DNA from: Paraburkholderia sp. FT54
Lineage (GTDB): Bacteria > Pseudomonadota > Gammaproteobacteria > Burkholderiales > Burkholderiaceae
NCBI RefSeq assembly: GCF_031585635.1
Contig: NZ_CP134195.1
Span: 2,108,001-2,172,000, forward strand
Reading direction: 5' to 3'
Length of the DNA: 64,000 nucleotides
Part shown: positions 44,741 to 53,184 of the stretch, in pieces
Layout of the letters: every line of letters begins with the position of its first letter
Numbering within the stretch: position 1 is the stretch's first letter
Translations under genes and position numbers: made by a program
Notes under the pieces: model-generated
What the model was told of the DNA's origin: nothing
What the model saw: the letters and a program-made list of their open reading frames with translations, nothing else
Database searches by the model: none

Positions 44741-44841
44741 GTTGCACTAAATGGCTGTGACGAGGCCGTGGCGCGGGACTTTGCGGTGAATGGCACGCGC
44801 ATGCGGCGCGTCCTGCGCACGACGCCTTTTGATGCAGCGAG

Positions 44842-44856
44842 GCACATCGATGGTGC
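44842..44856. promoter_or_regulatory. NtrC-type enhancer box 1
   Basis: GCAC-ATCGATG-GTGC fits the NtrC consensus GCAC-N7-GTGC. Centred about 135 bases upstream of the predicted sigma-54 start. Confidence 0.65.
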
Positions 44857-44862
44857 GACGCG

Positions 44863-44877
44863 GCACCCAGTACGTGC
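44863..44877. promoter_or_regulatory. NtrC-type enhancer box 2
   Basis: GCAC-CCAGTAC-GTGC, a second match to GCAC-N7-GTGC, 21 bases from the first (two helical turns), so two NtrC dimers could bind on one face. Tandem boxes are typical of NtrC enhancers. Confidence 0.65.
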
Positions 44878-44973
44878 GAGTGCGGGCCCGTAAATGGAGC
44901 GCAGTCGTCGTGCAATGTGCTGGCGGCGGTCATGAGCGGCCTCTCGTCAGCCGCCCCGATCGGCTCGCCCCAC

Positions 44974-46179
44974 TCAAACGCCGGTCGGCAGTCTCGCCAC
45001 GAAGCACGTGCCCTGTTCCGCGGACGATCTGACTTCCAGCGTGCCGCCGTGCGCGCTGACGATCTGCTTGCAGATATAGAGGCCCAGCCCAAGGCCGCCG
45101 CCGGGTTTGCTGGTCGCCGGCCGCCAGTAAGGTTCGAAGACCTTGCTCAAGCTCTCCGGCGCAATCGCGTTGCCGCCGTTCAGGACACTCAGCATGAGCT
45201 CGCCGTTTTCAATGCGCGCCAGCACCCGCACCGGAAACTCGGCTGCGCCATGTGTGACCGCGTTGCCGAGCAGGTTCGAGAGCAGCTGCTGCACACGAGT
45301 ACGGTCGCAGCGCACGGGTGCGGGGATCGCGATGTCGTCGGCGAGCAACCGGTCCGGATTGGCCTCGCGCACTTCGGCGACGACCACGCGCAGCGCCGTC
45401 GCCAGATCGTCGACTTCGTCGATCGACACGCCGATACCCGAGCCGAGCCGGCCGCGCGCGAAATCCATCACGTCGTCGATCAGGCGGGCCATGCGCAAGG
45501 TGGTGGACTTCAGGCGCTGACCGATCTTCACGAGATCGGGCTCGTTCTTGCGCAGCGACAGCAGTTCGGCGGTCGCGCTCACCGCCGACAAGGGATTGCG
45601 CAGATCGTGCCCGAGCACGGCGATGAACTGCTCGCGCAGGCTGGAGTTTTCCCGCTCATGGCGCAGCGCGGCCTCGGTGGCCTGGTGGCGGCCTTCGTTG
45701 GCGAGCTGGATCGCGATCAGCTCGGCGAACACTTCGAACATGCGCAGCGTGCGCGGATTCGACAGCTCGGCGGGATCGGGGTCGATCGCGCAGAGATTAC
45801 CGAAATAGCTGCCGTCGGGAAGAATGATCGGTACGGAAATATAGCTGCCCAGGTTGTAGATTCGCGCCGTGTGATGGCCGTTATAGACCGGATCCGTGTG
45901 GAAGTTGTCGATGACAATCGACGCCCGCGCGGCGCGCGACTCGAAACACAGGGTGGTATGCAGGTCCAGGTCGCCGCCGGGCGCGAGCCCGAAGTTCACC
46001 TCGTCCTGCACCGCGCAGGCCGTCCAGCGCTGCTCCGTGACGCGGGCCACCGCGGCAAAGCCCATGCCGGTGTTCTTGCAGATCATGCGCAGAATGGAGG
46101 GCACGGCGTCGATACGCTGGACCGCCTCGATATCACGGGCGATGTCGTCCTGGTCGTTGACGAGCGGTAATTTATTCAT
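44974..46179 (-). CDS. GAF-domain sensor histidine kinase
   Basis: A 401-residue soluble kinase with no transmembrane segment. A GAF domain (about 25-165, with SYISVPIILPDGSYFGNLCA) is followed by the HisKA dimerisation helix with phospho-acceptor His192 (FIAVLGHDLRNPLSA) and an HATPase domain (LLSNLLGNAVTHG; GGGLGLGLYICKQIVSAHGG). The GAF domain would sense a cytosolic ligand or redox state. It is divergent from a lone receiver-domain gene 114 bases away, a likely partner. Its 3' end abuts the NtrC boxes of the nitrate operon, but no direct link is shown. Confidence 0.93.
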   Translation of the reverse strand: MNKLPLVNDQDDIARDIEAVQRIDAVPSILRMICKNTGMGFAAVARVTEQRWTACAVQDEVNFGLAPGGDLDLHTTLCFESRAARASIVIDNFHTDPVYNGHHTARIYNLGSYISVPIILPDGSYFGNLCAIDPDPAELSNPRTLRMFEVFAELIAIQLANEGRHQATEAALRHERENSSLREQFIAVLGHDLRNPLSAVSATAELLSLRKNEPDLVKIGQRLKSTTLRMARLIDDVMDFARGRLGSGIGVSIDEVDDLATALRVVVAEVREANPDRLLADDIAIPAPVRCDRTRVQQLLSNLLGNAVTHGAAEFPVRVLARIENGELMLSVLNGGNAIAPESLSKVFEPYWRPATSKPGGGLGLGLYICKQIVSAHGGTLEVRSSAEQGTCFVARLPTGV

Positions 46180-46293
46180 AAGAAGCAGTACTGCTTACCC
46201 TTGCCGATCCGGCGTGGAAAAACACTCTATCGAGCATTGATTCTATCGGGACTTCAAATTGCTCACTATCAGGAACACAACCTGAGGGACATC

Positions 46294-46674
46294 ATGGTCC
46301 ATCACCAAGCCGTACGCCTTCTAATCGCCGACGACGACGCGAATCTGCTGGCTGCTTACGTGCACTATTTCAGCGCGCATGGTTTCGACGTCCGGACCGC
46401 GCGCAATGGCCTCGACGCACTTGCCCAATACTGTGCGTGGCATCCGCAGGCCGCGCTGCTCGACGTCGAAATGCCGCGTCTGGACGGGCGCGCGGTAGCG
46501 CGGCGGATCCGCTACGTAGGCGATATTCCGGCGCCCACGCTGGTGGCGGTCACGGGACTCGGGCGCGCCGAGGAAAAAAGCGAGTCGCTGCGCTCGGGCT
46601 TCAACCATCATTTCGTCAAGCCGGTGCCGATGCCGGTGATTCTCGCGGCGTTGACTGGGCGGGTGCGGCACTAG
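46294..46674 (+). CDS. single-domain response regulator (receiver only)
   Basis: A 126-residue CheY-like receiver: acidic cluster ADDD at 12-15, phospho-acceptor Asp56 in ALLDVEMPRLDG, Thr in AVTGLG and conserved Lys in HHFVKPVPMP. No output domain is attached. GAGGG lies before the ATG at 46294. Divergent from the GAF kinase gene, so probably its phosphorylation partner; it must act by protein contact. Confidence 0.9.
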   Translation: MVHHQAVRLLIADDDANLLAAYVHYFSAHGFDVRTARNGLDALAQYCAWHPQAALLDVEMPRLDGRAVARRIRYVGDIPAPTLVAVTGLGRAEEKSESLRSGFNHHFVKPVPMPVILAALTGRVRH

Positions 46675-46839
46675 CCGGTGTTGCTCCCGTTTTGCTCGGG
46701 CGTCACTACCACGTGCTTGCCCGTGTTTGTCCCTTGTTGTCCCTTTTTGCCCGTCATTGCCACTTGCGCCTGACGTTGTGCCCAGCCTCGTGTCCCACGT
46801 TCTACGCGTGTTCCGACCGTTTTCGCCCAGTCACCGCTC

Positions 46840-47715
46840 TTACTCGCCGAAGCCCAGTTCCGCCGCCACCGCCTGCCCCACACGCAGCCACGCGCCGGCG
46901 CCGCTCGCGACGAGCGCATTGTTGCCGAACGTGATCGCCCCGTTTCGCCGCGGATTCGCGCGGTAGACGCTCATGGTGTCGGTCGGCTCGTTCGGCCAGT
47001 CCGGATCCGGCGCGCCTTTCGCCTGGTCGATGGTCGGCATCGGACAGCGCGAGCACGGCTTGACGAGTTGCAGCTGCACGCTCCCGCCCGCCTCTCCGTC
47101 GACGCTCAGCGTCTCCACATAGTCCTCTTCGTACGCGTCGAGCCCTGTCAGCACCACGTTGGGACGGAAACGGTCGACTGGAATCGACGGGGCGCCCTTG
47201 CCGTTCAGCCGCGTGTTCAGATCGTCGAGCGATGCCTGACCGATCACCAGCAGCGGAAAACCATCGGCGAAATGCGTGGTCGCGCCGCCCACGCTTGCCG
47301 TGTAGTCCGGATCGACAATGCGCTCGCGTTCGGGATTGAAGCGCAAGAGCCGCGCGGACACGCCGAGAAATGTCGAGAACCATGCGGCGCTTGCTTCACC
47401 GGTGTCGAGCCCGTAGGCCGCGTCGCGCCAGACCTGGGTCTGCACCGCGTGCGGCGCGGCGAGCCGCGCGCTATGCAGCGGCGTGCGCAATTCGCTCATG
47501 CCGGGCGCGCGAATCACGAGGTCCTCGGCACCGATTTCGACCTTGATCAGCGCCATGCGCGGATACGCGCGCTGCGTAAGCATGGCGCCGGCCGGGTCGG
47601 TGACCATCCAGCAGCGGTCGTATTCGAGGCCGGTGGGAAGCAGGCGTGCTTCATTGAGCGCAATGCCCGCGCAGGATTTGATCGGATAGACGAATAGCTC
47701 GCTGATGGTCGGCAT
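46840..47715 (-). CDS. MOSC-domain protein (YcbX-like)
   Basis: A 291-residue protein with an N-terminal MOSC_N beta-barrel (ISELFVYPIKSCAGIAL) and a C-terminal MOSC domain containing KPCSRCPMPTID, the Cys region that coordinates or transfers sulfur to the molybdenum cofactor. YcbX-like enzymes use Moco to reduce N-hydroxylated compounds. The C-terminal ferredoxin domain of E. coli YcbX is absent. It lies upstream of and in the same direction as no obvious partner. Confidence 0.9.
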   Translation of the reverse strand: MPTISELFVYPIKSCAGIALNEARLLPTGLEYDRCWMVTDPAGAMLTQRAYPRMALIKVEIGAEDLVIRAPGMSELRTPLHSARLAAPHAVQTQVWRDAAYGLDTGEASAAWFSTFLGVSARLLRFNPERERIVDPDYTASVGGATTHFADGFPLLVIGQASLDDLNTRLNGKGAPSIPVDRFRPNVVLTGLDAYEEDYVETLSVDGEAGGSVQLQLVKPCSRCPMPTIDQAKGAPDPDWPNEPTDTMSVYRANPRRNGAITFGNNALVASGAGAWLRVGQAVAAELGFGE

Positions 47716-47778
47716 GGCGTGGGGAGTGCGCGTGAGAGCGCGCGAATTCTTGTGTTTGAAGCCTGATTGTAAAGCCCT

Positions 47779-48546
47779 CTACTCCCATCCTTCCAGCCGT
47801 AATGTCGCCCGAACGAGCCGCTGCTCTTCCTGCTCGATCTCGCGCAGGCTCGCGCAGACGCTTTGGATGTGATCGGCCGCCGCCTTGCGCGCCTGTTCGG
47901 GCAGCTTGCCGGTGACGGCGTTGTAGAGCCGCGCGTGCTGACGGTCGATCACGCGCTTTTGCGGGCCACGGTGATAGAGATTGTTGACCGACGCAAACAC
48001 CGAACTCAGCAACAGATCGGTCAGCGAGCTCAACGTATGCACCAGCACGGGGTTATGCGACGCCTCGCAGATCGCGAGATGAAATGCGTGGTCGAGCCGC
48101 GCGTGAGTCGACGCGCTCGTCTGCGTGCCTTGCGCCGCGATCATCTCCTCGTAGCGGCGCGTGATCAGCACGAAGTCGGCGGGCGTGCCGCGCAGCGCCG
48201 CCAGGCGTGCGGACTCCGCTTCGAGCAGCGCGCGCACTTCGAACAGATCGTAGAGCGTGCGCGGCTGCGAGCCGAGCAGATGCATCAAGGGCGTGAGGGC
48301 CGGCTGCGCGGTGAGGCTCGCGACGAACGAGCCTCTGCCGTGCGACGTCTCGATGATGCCGCGCGCACGCAGCAGCTTGAGCCCTTCGCGCAGCGCCGTG
48401 CGCGAGACGCCGAGCTTGTCGGTGAGGCGCCGCTCGGATGGCAGCGCCTGCCCCGTTTTCAGCACGCCGTCGACGATCAGCCGCTCGATCCGCTCGGCGA
48501 CCACGTCCGCGACCTGCCTTGGGTTGTCCGGAACCGCTGTTTGCAT
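47779..48546 (-). CDS. FadR/GntR-family regulator of the glycolate operon
   Basis: A 255-residue regulator with a winged helix (VLKTGQALPSERRLTDKLGVSRTALREGLKLL) and an FCD effector domain, close in layout to GlcC, LldR and PdhR. It is divergent from glcD with 267 bases between them; that region contains two TGGT-N3-ACCA sites that match the usual operator of this family. Probably senses glycolate, lactate or a related acid and controls glcDEF. Confidence 0.9.
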   Translation of the reverse strand: MQTAVPDNPRQVADVVAERIERLIVDGVLKTGQALPSERRLTDKLGVSRTALREGLKLLRARGIIETSHGRGSFVASLTAQPALTPLMHLLGSQPRTLYDLFEVRALLEAESARLAALRGTPADFVLITRRYEEMIAAQGTQTSASTHARLDHAFHLAICEASHNPVLVHTLSSLTDLLLSSVFASVNNLYHRGPQKRVIDRQHARLYNAVTGKLPEQARKAAADHIQSVCASLREIEQEEQRLVRATLRLEGWE

Positions 48547-48559
48547 CGATCGTTTTGAC

Positions 48560-48570
48560 TGGTATGACCA
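48560..48570. promoter_or_regulatory. GntR/FadR-type operator 1
   Basis: TGGTATGACCA, a match to the TNGT-N3-ACNA core recognised by FadR-subfamily regulators, 14 bases from the regulator's own start codon, suggesting autoregulation. Confidence 0.6.
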
Positions 48571-48668
48571 CCTTCTAATGCTACCACGCGTGGATCAGGC
48601 GCGTCGCTAGAGAGCCATGCGAGGTGCCCATTCACGTGCAAATAGCCGTGGTACGCCATGCAAAAAAC

Positions 48669-48679
48669 TGGTACGACCA
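48669..48679. promoter_or_regulatory. GntR/FadR-type operator 2
   Basis: TGGTACGACCA, same motif as operator 1, 109 bases from it. A degenerate half-copy (TGGTACGCCA) lies just upstream near 48651. Two spaced sites could allow looping over both promoters. Confidence 0.6.
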
Positions 48680-48813
48680 CTTCCCACGCCCATCGACAGC
48701 GGCGCGCATAGCCGCAACAATCCGCTCAGCGACGCGCCCGCGCGCCCATCCGCACGGGCATTTCCGACCGCTTCCAGCAGGTTCCGGCGAAGCGCGGCTT
48801 GAGGAGGCACCCC

Positions 48814-50313
48814 ATGACCTATCACTACGATGAACGCGTCGACGGCTCGCTCGCGACGCACGACAAAGCCAGCGTGGTCGCGCAATTACAGGCGCTGATC
48901 CCTGATCTGCAACTCCTGCACGAAGCGGAAGACCTGCGGCCGTTCGAATGCGACGGCCTCGCCGCCTATCGCGCGACACCCATGCTGGTCGCGCTGCCCG
49001 ACAAGGTCGAACAGGTCGAGGCGCTGCTCAAATTCGCGAACACCAGGAAGATTCCGGTGGTCGCGCGCGGTGCCGGCACCGGTTTGTCGGGCGGCGCGCT
49101 GCCGCTGGACAAAGGCATTCTGCTGGTGATGGCGCGCTTGAACCGCATTCTCGAAGTCGATCCCGAAGCCTGCGTGGCCCGCGTCCAACCCGGCGTGCGC
49201 AATCTCGCGATCTCGCAGGCCGCGGCGCCGCACGGGCTCTACTACGCGCCCGATCCGTCGTCGCAGATTGCCTGCTCGATCGGCGGCAACGTCGCGGAAA
49301 ACGCGGGCGGCGTGCATTGCCTGAAGTACGGGCTGACCGTCAACAACATCCTCAAGCTCGAGATCCTGACCATCGACGGCGAGCGTCTCACGCTCGGCTC
49401 AGACGCGCTCGATTCGCCGGGCTTCGATTTCCTCGCGCTCTTCACCGGCTCGGAAGGCATGCTCGGCATCGTCACCGAAGTCACGGTGAAGCTGCTCACC
49501 AAACCGCAGAGCGCAAAGGTGCTGCTCGCCAGCTTCGACGATGTGGAAAAGGCCGGCGCGGCGGTCGCGCGGATCATCGGCGCGGGCGTGATTCCGGGTG
49601 GCCTGGAAATGATGGACAACCTTGCGATTCGCGCCGCGGAAGACTTCATCCACGCCGGCTATCCGGTCGATGCCGAAGCAATCCTGCTGTGCGAAGTCGA
49701 CGGCGTGGAAAGCGACGTGCAGGAAGACGTGGCCTGCGTGGAAGCGCTGCTGCGCGCGGCCGGCGCCACCGACATCCGTCTCGCGCACGACGAAGCCGAA
49801 CGGCAGCGCTTCTGGGCCGGCCGCAAGAACGCCTTTCCCGCCGTGGGCCGCATCTCGCCCGACTACTACTGCATGGACGGCACGATTCCGCGCCGTGAAT
49901 TGCCGCGCGTGCTCAAGGGCATCGAAGAGCTCTCGAACGAATACGGCCTGAAAGTCGCCAACGTGTTTCATGCCGGCGACGGCAACATGCATCCGCTGAT
50001 CCTGTTCGACGCCAACGCGCCCGGCGAAACCGAACGCGCCGAAGCGCTCGGCGCGCGCATTCTCGAACTGTGCGTCGCGGTGGGCGGCAGCATCACCGGC
50101 GAACACGGTGTGGGCCGCGAAAAAATCAACCAGATGTGCGCGCAATTCAATAGCGACGAGCTCAGTTTTTTCCATGCGCTGAAAGCCGCGTTCGACCCCG
50201 ACGGCCTGCTCAACCCCGGCAAGAATGTGCCGACCTTGCACCGCTGCGCCGAATTCGGCTCGATGCATGTGCATCGCGGCGCGCTGCCTTTTCCTGAACT
50301 GGAGCGTTTCTGA
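48814..50313 (+). CDS. glcD: glycolate oxidase FAD subunit GlcD
   Basis: A 499-residue FAD-linked oxidase: PCMH-type FAD domain (PVVARGAGTGLSGGALPLDKG; CSIGGNVAENAGGVHCLKYG) and a C-terminal oxidase domain (VFHAGDGNMHPLILFD; GSITGEHGVGREK). It oxidises glycolate to glyoxylate at the membrane with GlcE and GlcF. GGAGG is six bases before the ATG at 48814. It starts the glc operon; the stop and the next start share a base. Confidence 0.95.
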   Translation: MTYHYDERVDGSLATHDKASVVAQLQALIPDLQLLHEAEDLRPFECDGLAAYRATPMLVALPDKVEQVEALLKFANTRKIPVVARGAGTGLSGGALPLDKGILLVMARLNRILEVDPEACVARVQPGVRNLAISQAAAPHGLYYAPDPSSQIACSIGGNVAENAGGVHCLKYGLTVNNILKLEILTIDGERLTLGSDALDSPGFDFLALFTGSEGMLGIVTEVTVKLLTKPQSAKVLLASFDDVEKAGAAVARIIGAGVIPGGLEMMDNLAIRAAEDFIHAGYPVDAEAILLCEVDGVESDVQEDVACVEALLRAAGATDIRLAHDEAERQRFWAGRKNAFPAVGRISPDYYCMDGTIPRRELPRVLKGIEELSNEYGLKVANVFHAGDGNMHPLILFDANAPGETERAEALGARILELCVAVGGSITGEHGVGREKINQMCAQFNSDELSFFHALKAAFDPDGLLNPGKNVPTLHRCAEFGSMHVHRGALPFPELERF

Positions 50314-51380
50314 TGCGCATCGAACCCGTCTCGATGGACGACAGCGAACGGCTCGTCGCCGAAGTCTCGCAAGCGCTCGAGAGCGGCACGCCGCTCAGGA
50401 TTCGCGGCGGCGACAGCAAGGCCTTTCTCGGCTGTCCCGTGCAAGGCACGCCGATCGACACGCGCTCGCATCGCGGCGTGCTGAGCTACGATCCGACCGA
50501 GCTCGTGATCACCGCGCGCGCCGGCACGCCGCTCGCCGAACTGAACGCCGCGCTCGATGCGGCCGGACAAATGCTTCCGTGCGAGCCGCCGGACTTCGGC
50601 GGCAACGCCACCGTCGGCGGCATGGTCGCGGCCGGACTGGCCGGCCCACGCAGGCCGTGGTCCGGCTCGGTGCGCGACTTCGTGCTGGGCTGCCGCCTGA
50701 TTACGGGCGAGGCGAAGCATCTGCGCTTCGGCGGTGAAGTGATGAAGAACGTGGCCGGCTACGACGTGTCGCGCTTGCTCGCGGGCAGCTTCGGCTGCCT
50801 CGGCTTGATCACGGAGGTCTCGCTGAAGGTGCTGCCCAAACCGCGCGCCGTCGCCAGTCTCGCTGTCGATCTCGACGCCGCTGAGGCGCTGCGCGAACTG
50901 TCCGCCTGGCGACGCGCCGTGTTGCCCATCAGCGCGGCCTGTCACGTGGACGGCCATCTGCATGTGCGGCTCGAAGGCGGCGTGGGGTCGGTGGCGTCGG
51001 CGGTGGATCGCATTGGCGGCGCGCAACTCGATCCGCGTTTCTGGGACCAGTTGCGCGAGCATCGCCTGGCGTTTTTCGACGACCCGCGTCCGCTCTGGCG
51101 TCTGTCCTTGCCGAACGCGTCGCCGCTGACCGCGCTGCCGGGCGACGCGCTGCTCGACTGGGCCGGCGCGCAACGCTGGCTGAAAAGCGATGCCCCGGCT
51201 ACCACGATCCGCCAGATCGCGCAGGCCGCGGGCGGCCACGCGACCTGCTTCACCCTGCACGCGGACGCCGGGCCGTTCACGCTGCTGCCACCCGCGCTGC
51301 TGCGTTTTCACCAGCAGCTGAAGCAGCGACTCGACCCGCGTGGCCTCTTCAACCCCGGCCGCCTGTACGCCGGCCTCTGA
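50313..51380 (+). CDS. glcE: glycolate oxidase FAD-binding subunit GlcE
   Basis: A 355-residue protein with only the FAD-binding half (IRGGDSKAFLGCPVQG; FGGNATVGGMVAAGLAGPRR; GEVMKNVAGYDVSRLLAGSFG) and a short C-terminal part, typical for GlcE. Works with GlcD and GlcF. Its ATG overlaps the glcD stop by one base (TGATG), indicating coupling. Confidence 0.95.
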   Translation: MRIEPVSMDDSERLVAEVSQALESGTPLRIRGGDSKAFLGCPVQGTPIDTRSHRGVLSYDPTELVITARAGTPLAELNAALDAAGQMLPCEPPDFGGNATVGGMVAAGLAGPRRPWSGSVRDFVLGCRLITGEAKHLRFGGEVMKNVAGYDVSRLLAGSFGCLGLITEVSLKVLPKPRAVASLAVDLDAAEALRELSAWRRAVLPISAACHVDGHLHVRLEGGVGSVASAVDRIGGAQLDPRFWDQLREHRLAFFDDPRPLWRLSLPNASPLTALPGDALLDWAGAQRWLKSDAPATTIRQIAQAAGGHATCFTLHADAGPFTLLPPALLRFHQQLKQRLDPRGLFNPGRLYAGL

Positions 51381-51416
51381 GCGTCGGCTCGTGAAGACCT
51401 GAAGGCGAACACCATC

Positions 51417-52646
51417 ATGCAAACCAATCTCAGCGATGCCGCCAAAACCCTGGCGCGCGCGGACGAAGCCGAGCAGATCCTGCGCGCCTGCGTGCACTGC
51501 GGCTTCTGCAACGCGACCTGCCCGACCTATCAGCTGCTCGGCAACGAACTCGACGGCCCGCGCGGGCGCATCTATCTGATCAAGCAGATGCTCGAAGGCG
51601 AGCCGGTCACGCGGAAAACCCAGTTGCACCTCGACCGGTGCCTGACCTGCCGCAATTGTGAAACCACCTGCCCGTCGGGTGTCACCTATCATGCGCTGCT
51701 GGATATCGGCCGCGCCGAGCTGGAACGGCGAGTCGAGCGGCCCCTGTCCGAACGCCTGCTGCGCGAGGGTTTGCGCCGCGTGATCCCGCATCCCGCCGTG
51801 TTCGACGCGCTGCTGAAAACCGGCCGGGCGATGCGGCCGTTTCTTCCGGCCGCGCTTGGACGTAAAATCCCCAAGCAAAGCGCTCCGGCAAAGACAAGGC
51901 CGGCGCCGCGGCATCCGCGCACAATGCTGATGCTGGAAGGCTGCGTGCAACCCGCGCTGTCACCGAACACCAACGCGGCCGCCGCGCGTGTGCTCGACCG
52001 GCTCGGCGTCAGCATCGTGAACGCCGGGCAGGCCGGTTGCTGCGGGGCGACCGATTATCATCTGAATGCGCAGGAGGCTGGCCTCGCGCGGGCACGACGC
52101 AATATCGACGCGTGGTGGCCCGCCATCGAGGCCGGCGCCGAAGCCATCGTGCAAACCGCGAGCGGCTGCGGCGCGTTCATCAAGGAATACGGGGATCTGC
52201 TGCGCGGCGACCCTCGCTATGCGTCAAAAGCGCAGCGGGTCAGCGAACTGGCGCGAGACCTCGTCGAGGTACTGGCTAACGAGCCGCTCGGTCAGTTGCA
52301 AGTCAATTCGCCAGAGCAGACGCGGCAAAGAATCGCGTTTCACTGCCCATGCACGCTGCAGCATGCGCAGAAGCTGGGCGGCGCGGTCGAGGCGATCCTG
52401 CAAAGGCTCGGCTTCGATCTCACCGCCGTGCCCGATGCCCATCTGTGCTGCGGATCGGCGGGCACGTATTCGATTACGCAGCCCGAGCTTGCGCAAAGGC
52501 TACGCGAGAACAGGCTCGACGCATTGGAAAGCGGCAAGCCGGACGTGATCGTCACGGCCAACATCGGTTGCCAGACGCATCTGGACGGCGCCGGGCGCAC
52601 TCCGGTGCGCCACTGGATAGAACTTGTAGAAGCATCCTTACCCTAA
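51417..52646 (+). CDS. glcF: glycolate oxidase iron-sulfur subunit GlcF
   Basis: A 409-residue subunit with two [4Fe-4S] ferredoxin motifs (CVHCGFCNATCP and CLTCRNCETTCP) and two CCG domains (AGQAGCCGATDYH; DAHLCCGSAGTYS). It passes electrons from the GlcDE flavins to the quinone pool. Start 36 bases after glcE. Confidence 0.95.
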   Translation: MQTNLSDAAKTLARADEAEQILRACVHCGFCNATCPTYQLLGNELDGPRGRIYLIKQMLEGEPVTRKTQLHLDRCLTCRNCETTCPSGVTYHALLDIGRAELERRVERPLSERLLREGLRRVIPHPAVFDALLKTGRAMRPFLPAALGRKIPKQSAPAKTRPAPRHPRTMLMLEGCVQPALSPNTNAAAARVLDRLGVSIVNAGQAGCCGATDYHLNAQEAGLARARRNIDAWWPAIEAGAEAIVQTASGCGAFIKEYGDLLRGDPRYASKAQRVSELARDLVEVLANEPLGQLQVNSPEQTRQRIAFHCPCTLQHAQKLGGAVEAILQRLGFDLTAVPDAHLCCGSAGTYSITQPELAQRLRENRLDALESGKPDVIVTANIGCQTHLDGAGRTPVRHWIELVEASLP

Positions 52647-52664
52647 ACGAATCAGGAAATTCAT

Positions 52665-53069
52665 ATGCTGAGCAAACCCGTGTTGACCATTGCCGAGACG
52701 ACCCGAATCCTCGAAGCCGCCCGCGCGGAAGCCGAGAAGCACCAGTGGGCCGTCGCCATCGTGGTGGTCGACGATGGCGGCCATCAGCTCGGCATGCTGC
52801 GCCTGGACGGCAGCGCGCCGGCCAGCTCGTACATCGCGACCGAAAAGGCCCGCACGTCGGCGATCGGCCGCCGCGAAACGAAGGTATACGAAGACATGAT
52901 CAACAACGGCCGCACCGCCTTCCTGAGCGCGCCGCTGCAAGGCACGCTGGAAGGCGGCGTGCCGGTGATCGTCGACGGCCAGGTGATCGGCGCGGTGGGC
53001 GTGTCGGGCGTCAAGTCGGACCAGGACGCGCAGATCGCCAAAGCAGGTATTCAGGCCATCGCCGCCTGA
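52665..53069 (+). CDS. glcG: GlcG/HbpS-family protein
   Basis: A 134-residue heme-binding-like (DUF336) protein: VVVDDGGHQLGMLRLDGSAP, FLSAPLQGTLEGGVPVIVDG, GAVGVSG. Members occur in glycolate operons (GlcG) and as the haem-binding HbpS of Streptomyces; the biochemical role is not settled. It is 18 bases after glcF, so part of the operon. Confidence 0.9.
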   Translation: MLSKPVLTIAETTRILEAARAEAEKHQWAVAIVVVDDGGHQLGMLRLDGSAPASSYIATEKARTSAIGRRETKVYEDMINNGRTAFLSAPLQGTLEGGVPVIVDGQVIGAVGVSGVKSDQDAQIAKAGIQAIAA

Positions 53070-53184
53070 ATTCGCGGGCCGTTCGCGATCCGACCACGCG
53101 GCGGCCCGGAAGCAAGAAGATAACCGTTGCACAACGCGGACCGATTCCCCCTCATCGGTCCCATTCAGATAGATGGAGCAGTCG

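Noticed and set aside
44852..44868. GGTGC...GCACC palindrome between the two NtrC boxes
   Set aside because: It is made of the inner halves of the two adjacent GCAC-N7-GTGC boxes, so it is not an independent element.
42113..44893. Long plus-strand frames (42113-43168 and 43271-44893) over nirB
   Set aside because: nirB carries all cofactor motifs; the antisense frames are shadows, and the second crosses the sigma-54 promoter and leader.
46675..46839. Pyrimidine-rich stretch with repeated TTGTCCC/TTGCCCGT words
   Set aside because: Degenerate, no regular period, no hairpin; looks like low-complexity intergenic sequence rather than a repeat array.
49968..51950. 660-codon antisense frame over glcD/glcE/glcF
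   Set aside because: Shadow of strongly supported glc genes; translation is low-complexity Arg/Gln/His with no domain.
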